Shown here: piece by piece, positions 59,901 to 64,000 of the stretch
How the letters are laid out: the number at the start of each line of letters is the position of its first letter
Numbering within the stretch: the stretch's first letter is position 1
Source of the DNA: Pogostemon cablin
Taxonomy: Eukaryota; Streptophyta; Magnoliopsida; Lamiales; Lamiaceae
NCBI GenBank assembly: GCA_023678885.1
Contig: CM042966.1
Coordinates: 23,078,028-23,142,027 of the forward strand
DNA: 64,000 nucleotides
Reading direction: 5' to 3'
Position numbers and translations under genes: made by a program
Notes under the pieces: model-generated
What the model saw: only the letters and a program-made list of their open reading frames with translations
What the model was told of the DNA's origin: nothing
Databases searched by the model: none

Positions 59901-62675
59901 TATCATTGTGGTTTTCGTTATGTTGAAAAACATATTGTTTATTGTAATCATGAATGCGTATTATTGTGCTAAATATACTGTCATATTATGTGTCACCTCT
60001 TATTTAACATTTCTCTTAAGTTTTCTTAAGTTGCATGAAATTTATTCATATGGGAGTACTACTATATCTAAACAGCTTGTGCCCATTTTTCTGTTGAAAT
60101 ATGCAATGTGTATAATGAATGATGGCTTCATTTAAAAGTTTAGAGACAGAGCTACTGAATACTTGATGAAATACACACCCTGTCATTTTTGACCTATTCT
60201 TCTTCTTTAGTCATTGCTCATTTAACTCGCTCAACCAAAAAATCTGCTGAGGCTGGTGGTGACCTATTTTTAGTTACGTTATTCTTTATTTAAAGCTCTT
60301 GTATACTTAAATATTCAGTAAAGATATGACCAATATTACATAATAACTTTTACAGTCCTAAATTGGCTAATGTGTATAGTGAGTTTTTTTGATAGAATAC
60401 AAAGATAATACTTTTCTGAAAAATTGTTGCACAATTAGGCAGTGGCATTTATATCATAAATCATTTGACTAACTATACTATTAATTAGTCGCATATTTAA
60501 AAAAGAAATATGGCTCCTGTATCCCTAATTATAGCATGCATCAACTTCCCTTGGTTACAGGATTGTGCAATTTGGAAAACAAAGACCTTCTTACCTATTA
60601 TTAAATCAAAATTACGCACTAAGATTGTTTGTATTGTAATTTGTTGAATATAATTCAACGAATTAAATTTAGAATTAATTCGATTTATTAGATTTATGTT
60701 TACAACTAATTTATACTTGACTAAAATATGTTTCATAAACTGTAAAAACACTTTAGATTCACTTTTACGTTCAATAAAATTCATCTTTAACATACTGAAA
60801 TTTTTAGTCAATTGAATGTACAAATATCAAATTATAAATACACTCGGTAAATTGGTTGATTGTCCTATTACCTTTTCAAGCAACACTTGATAGGTTTTAT
60901 ATGGTCCTTGAGCTATTTATTATTTATTTTTTAAAACAAAGGTTTACTGTATTTGAGAGGAGGGTTACTATACATGTTATATTATGTAGGAAAAATGGAA
61001 AATAAAATTTCAATTTTCCGTGAATAGTAGATAATAATGTTACGCAGGTACAGTAAGTTAAACACTTTCAATCAAACCCCTCTAGTGGGCTAAGCCTAAA
61101 TACTTGTGCAGTAATGATTGAAGTACCATTTAATATATTGTTGTGTCTGTCATAGAGCTGTATTTGCTTGTTTCTAAGTGGCTAATGGATGTCACAATTA
61201 TTCTTGTTTTTGGTTTTGAAATTCATAGTGCACTCAGCTCATGGATCCCATTAATGTGGTTACTGGCTAATGTGATGTTGTTCTAATAACCTCAGGATAG
61301 TTTTGGGAGGTTGCATGATAGAACTAAGGACGTCACAAAGGCAACTAAGCTTCTGTCTAAGCTTTTCCCTAATAAAGTCACAATTCATATGCCTCAGGTA
61401 CAATATTTAATTCCTAACAATCTGTTTGGTTCATTCAAATTGTATGACGATGCTTATGAATATTGCAGGATGAAGCACTTCTTGTCAGTTGGAAGCAGCA
61501 CTTGGAAAGAGATGCTGAAACCCTAAAACTGAAAGCAAATTTGAATAACTTAAGAACTGTGAGATTTTTTAATTATAAAACAGATATATTTCTCTATCTC
61601 TTGTCTTTGTATCCTTGTGCTTTTGTTTCTTGAAACAGATATTTCTGTGTGCAAAATATATATATGACATGGATATTTTGTATTGATAAATTCATTTCCT
61701 TTACTGACAATAAATAACTGATCATATCTGTAAGTGTGAAACTATAAAATCAGCTTTCTGTTCAACCGAACCAAATATTGTTTCAGTAAACCACATTACT
61801 GATATATTCTTGGATTTTGTCCAAATTAGCTTCTTGTTATTGTTTTTCTTTATGATTTTTTAGTTTTACTATGACGTGGATATCGGTTTTGCTACTGCTA
61901 ATACTTTATTTTATAATACTGCATCATGTTCTCACATGCAGGTCCTCAATCGTAATAGCCTGGAGTGTGATGGACTCGAAACTTTAAGTATTAAGGACCA
62001 AACACTGACAAATGAGAGTAAGCTCATCTTTTACATCTGCTCTATGGGATCTTGCAATAACATACTATTCCGATATAAGAAATATGAAACAATTTTTGGA
62101 CAAAGGTTAGGAGATTTTTTTTTACCCTTTTGAAGGTGCGGAAAAGGTGGTTGGATGGGCTTTAAGCCACCATTTGATGACTAATCCTGGAGCTGTAGCA
62201 GATGCGAGGCTGGTCTTGTCTATAGATAGGTGATAGCAAGTTGTCTTCGTAATATGATGGAAATGGCTACTTAATATGTAATAGAACTAAACTACTATGG
62301 ATTTTGTATCAGCATTCAGCATGGCATTGGAATTCTACACGCCATCCAGAATGACTCCAAGAGTTCAAAGAAATCTCTGAAGGTCTTATTAAACTGCGTG
62401 GCTTACATAATACTGCGTTTTTACGGTTTATTTTTTTTAACACTTTGATCATATAATGAGCAAATGCATAAACCATGTTTTGTGACTTTTTCTAGGATGT
62501 GGTGACAGAGAATGAATTTGAGAAAAGGCTTCTTACTGATGTAATACCTCCCAATGATATTGGTGTGACATTTGATGATATAGGCGCTCTTGAAAATGTC
62601 AAAGATACATTAAAGGAGTTGGTGATGCTTCCGTTACAACGGCCAGAACTTTTCTGCAAGGGTCAACTGACAAAG
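53932..62675 (+). CDS. FHA-domain AAA-ATPase, 21 exons, 3' end outside window
   Basis: Exons read: 53932-54039, 54150-54324, 54443-54558, 54664-54780, 55123-55275, 55364-55723, 55828-55976, 56144-56265, 56387-56475, 56761-56998, 57103-57157, 59106-59254, 59344-59414, 59514-59687, 59798-59869, 61296-61397, 61469-61558, 61942-62017, 62136-62229, 62313-62382, 62496-62675; all phases agree, giving 920 codons. The start MVSTRRSGSLPS and KRQK are typical of the plant AAA-ATPase family of Arabidopsis At1g02890/At4g02480. An FHA-like domain (phosphopeptide binding) spans residues ~120-230 (PWCRLL to SHAYIFQQLP). Residues ~425-465 hold a degenerate first P-loop, ILLSGPAGSD, lacking GKT. GVTFDDIGALENVKDTLKEL near 885 opens the real MSP1/katanin-like AAA module, but its Walker A lies beyond the window. 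Full-length relatives have about 1,250 residues. Function in planta is not well known. Introns 1 and 6 start with GC. Confidence 0.93.
54040..54149 (+). other. Intron 1 with GC donor
   Basis: Exon 1 ends AAG|GCACTC and exon 2 starts after gcgtttag. Phase 0 on both sides joins KRQK to GESHSNN. No GT in the region gives a phase-compatible, coding-like join. Reading through instead gives Leu/Ser/Phe-rich sequence unlike the family. Confidence 0.75.
55724..55827 (+). other. Intron 6 with GC donor
   Basis: The donor is GAG|GCAAGT, the best consensus for GC-AG introns, and the acceptor is gtgaacag. It joins DTGLE to EERDW in phase 0. The only nearby GT (A|GTATTA, four bases on) shifts the frame, and reading on meets a stop at 55742. 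Confidence 0.85.
57158..59105 (+). other. Intron 11, 1.9 kb, with transposon insertion
   Basis: GT-AG intron much longer than its neighbours. 58324-58979 is bounded by CATAGTTGTTAAAGG and, reversed, CATAGTTGTTAAGG, and contains GC-rich 'aaggtgcgc' and 'aaggcgcag' words near each end. This is a common plant nonautonomous element type that accounts for part of the extra length. No coding remnants are seen. Confidence 0.7.
58324..58979. mobile_element. Intronic inverted-end element (CATAGTTGTTAA ends)
   Basis: Inverted ends of about 14 bp with subterminal 'gtgcgcttcaggccaaggc' at the left and 'ggtgtgccttgtgtcctt' at the right. No target duplication is clear. Probably hAT-like, judged by style only. 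Confidence 0.55.
59870..61295 (+). other. Intron 15, 1.4 kb
   Basis: GT-AG (cct|gtaaga ... aacctcag). AT-rich; no transposon ends or gene remnants were recognised. The minus-strand open frame at 60823-60497 has no motif. Confidence 0.6.
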
Positions 62676-62814
62676 GTTATATATCTTTTGTTATTTTTTG
62701 GTCACAGTTTTTTTAGTTTTTGGTTTTTCATTTGGACTGCTCTTATTTGCAATTTCAGGTCAATTACTTGTACTCGTGCTTGTTGTATCTTTATAAGGTT
62801 TAATTTTTTTTTTT

Positions 62815-62840
62815 GGGGTGGGGGGTGGGGGTGGGGGGGT
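62815..62840 (+). other. Potential G-quadruplex in intron 21
   Basis: Runs of 4, 6, 5 and 7 guanines are separated by single thymines on the coding strand, preceded by eleven or more T. This satisfies the usual quadruplex pattern with one-base loops, so it could form in the pre-mRNA as well as in DNA. Confidence 0.6.
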
Positions 62841-63900
62841 GTGGTTTGTGGAGAAACAGAAGTGATTCTGTACTGCTTAATAATACCTTTTACATTGACT
62901 AACCTGGACATAGCCATAAATTTGATTTTCTGTAACTTCAATTTTGAAGCTTTTACAGAAGTATTTTATTTTTAGCTCCTACACAATTTTTACTTTTCAA
63001 TAAATCATTATAATCACTCTAAAAAGACGGGGCCTGCAAACACTATTTCCTCTTTCCAAAACTGCACACCCCCCCCCCCCCCACACACAACTTTTGACCT
63101 TTTTATTGTGTGACATTTTGGTGTAAAACCTCTTGCGATACTTGCTGTTTGAGTGACGTGAGCAGGGTGGATAAATTTGGATACTTCTCTTTGGGATGGA
63201 CATGGGACGTAACATCTCTCTCCACATTTTACTTTGGGTTTTTAATCCAATCCTAATTAGACTTATAAAGTTATCATACTCATTATATCATCATACTATA
63301 CACCCTACCTACTTAAAAAAATATAATATATTTTTCTCCTCTTTAATAAACAACAAATAATAATACATAATACAACATTATCATGTTTTACACTGATTTG
63401 ACATAAAGCTCCATCCCAACTTGCTCAAAATCCCATAAGAAATATAAATTTAGCTATTCTAGTCTGAATTTCACATCCTTAAATTTCAAAATCCAGATTT
63501 CAAGGTGTTATTCTTTGACTTAGGATATAGATTTACTCCTCTATGAGTTTGTCCTATGTGTCATTTATTCAAAGGAGTGGCACATGAGATATTACACTAA
63601 AACGTCACAACATAGACCTTTTTATATTAATGGCTCCCTCCCTTTTTCTTGATATGAATCACATTGAAACAAATGTATGTGATGTATTCCTTTGTTATAG
63701 TTGATATTTATAAAGATAATTGTGTGAAAGACATTCATGCATTTACTCTTAAATAGGGGTGACAATTGTCGACACTACACATCGATTTCGTGTCGTGTTC
63801 GTGTCAACCTGTTGAACGCCATTAATATTAACAGATGATCCATTAACCTGTGAATAACTTATAACCCATTAATCTTTTAACAACCTGATTTAAAGACATA

Positions 63901-64000
63901 CTCCCTCCGGCCCATTTCAATGCTTACGTTTGCTTTTTGCACGTTGATTAAGGAATATAGTATTTTAATGGATGGGTTGAAAGATATAGGATTAATATTT
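63901..64000. mobile_element. Stowaway-like MITE, left part
   Basis: TA|CTCCCTCCGGCCC followed by 'tttttgcacgttgattaaggaatatagtattttaatg', the same core as 24957-25217. The right end is beyond the window. Confidence 0.8.

Larger units (their letters stand above)
62676..64000 (+). other. Intron 21, at least 1.3 kb, runs off the window
   Basis: Donor aag|gttata at 62676. No acceptor followed by the expected next coding words (KGILLFGPPGTGKT) occurs before 64000. The intron contains a G-rich tract (62815-62840), a C14 run (63069-63082), an inverted-word stretch at 63757-63890 ('cgtgtcgtgttcgtgtc', hAT-like style) and the left half of a Stowaway MITE from 63901. Confidence 0.75.

Overview
The window is nuclear DNA of a flowering plant, most likely a dicot. 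The evidence is GT-AG introns in a plant-type AAA-ATPase gene, Ty1/copia elements primed by initiator Met-tRNA, plant Helitron ends, Stowaway MITEs with CTCCCTCCGTCCC ends, and fragments of plant genes (TOC75, pyruvate decarboxylase, R2R3-MYB, receptor-like LRR). The species cannot be told from the sequence; an asterid is only a guess. Base composition is very AT-rich. All boundaries and homologies were judged by eye, without database searches.

Layout. 1-7.7 kb: nested transposons. One has ~280 bp terminal inverted repeats (860-5424) and holds a pyruvate decarboxylase fragment and a copia solo LTR. Beside it is a second inverted-repeat element (5478-6617) holding a TOC75 fragment. 7.7-15.9 kb: noncoding, with a long-armed MULE (9593-10980) and MITEs. 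15.9-20.1 kb: a Helitron with recognisable ends. 20.1-24.1 kb: probable Ty3/gypsy 3' region and LTR. 24-32.5 kb: MITEs, a MULE with an exact 9-bp target duplication, TA microsatellites, and a small repeat carrying a likely copy of exon 3 of the AAA gene. 32.5-34.6 kb: two adjacent MULE-like elements carrying an LRR receptor fragment and an R2R3-MYB fragment. 34.6-39.9 kb: AT-rich degenerate tandem repeats, a second Helitron 3' end and a foldback element. 39.9-53.2 kb: a nest of two Ty1/copia elements on the minus strand (B, with 144-bp LTRs, holding A, with ~1.2-kb LTRs), further broken by a ~2.1-kb inversion. 53.9-62.7 kb and beyond: the only clearly functional gene, the first 21 exons (920 codons) of an FHA-domain AAA-ATPase that runs off the right edge.

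The main result is the density of host-gene capture: four MULE-like elements or element-like intervals and one MITE-like segment carry pieces of five different plant genes. At least two pieces keep intron boundaries, so they were copied as DNA rather than from mRNA. Three of the elements share one terminal inverted repeat family (ends near GGCTATTTGCACCCC), which suggests a single gene-capturing transposon family. A second result is that the AAA gene appears to need two GC-AG introns.
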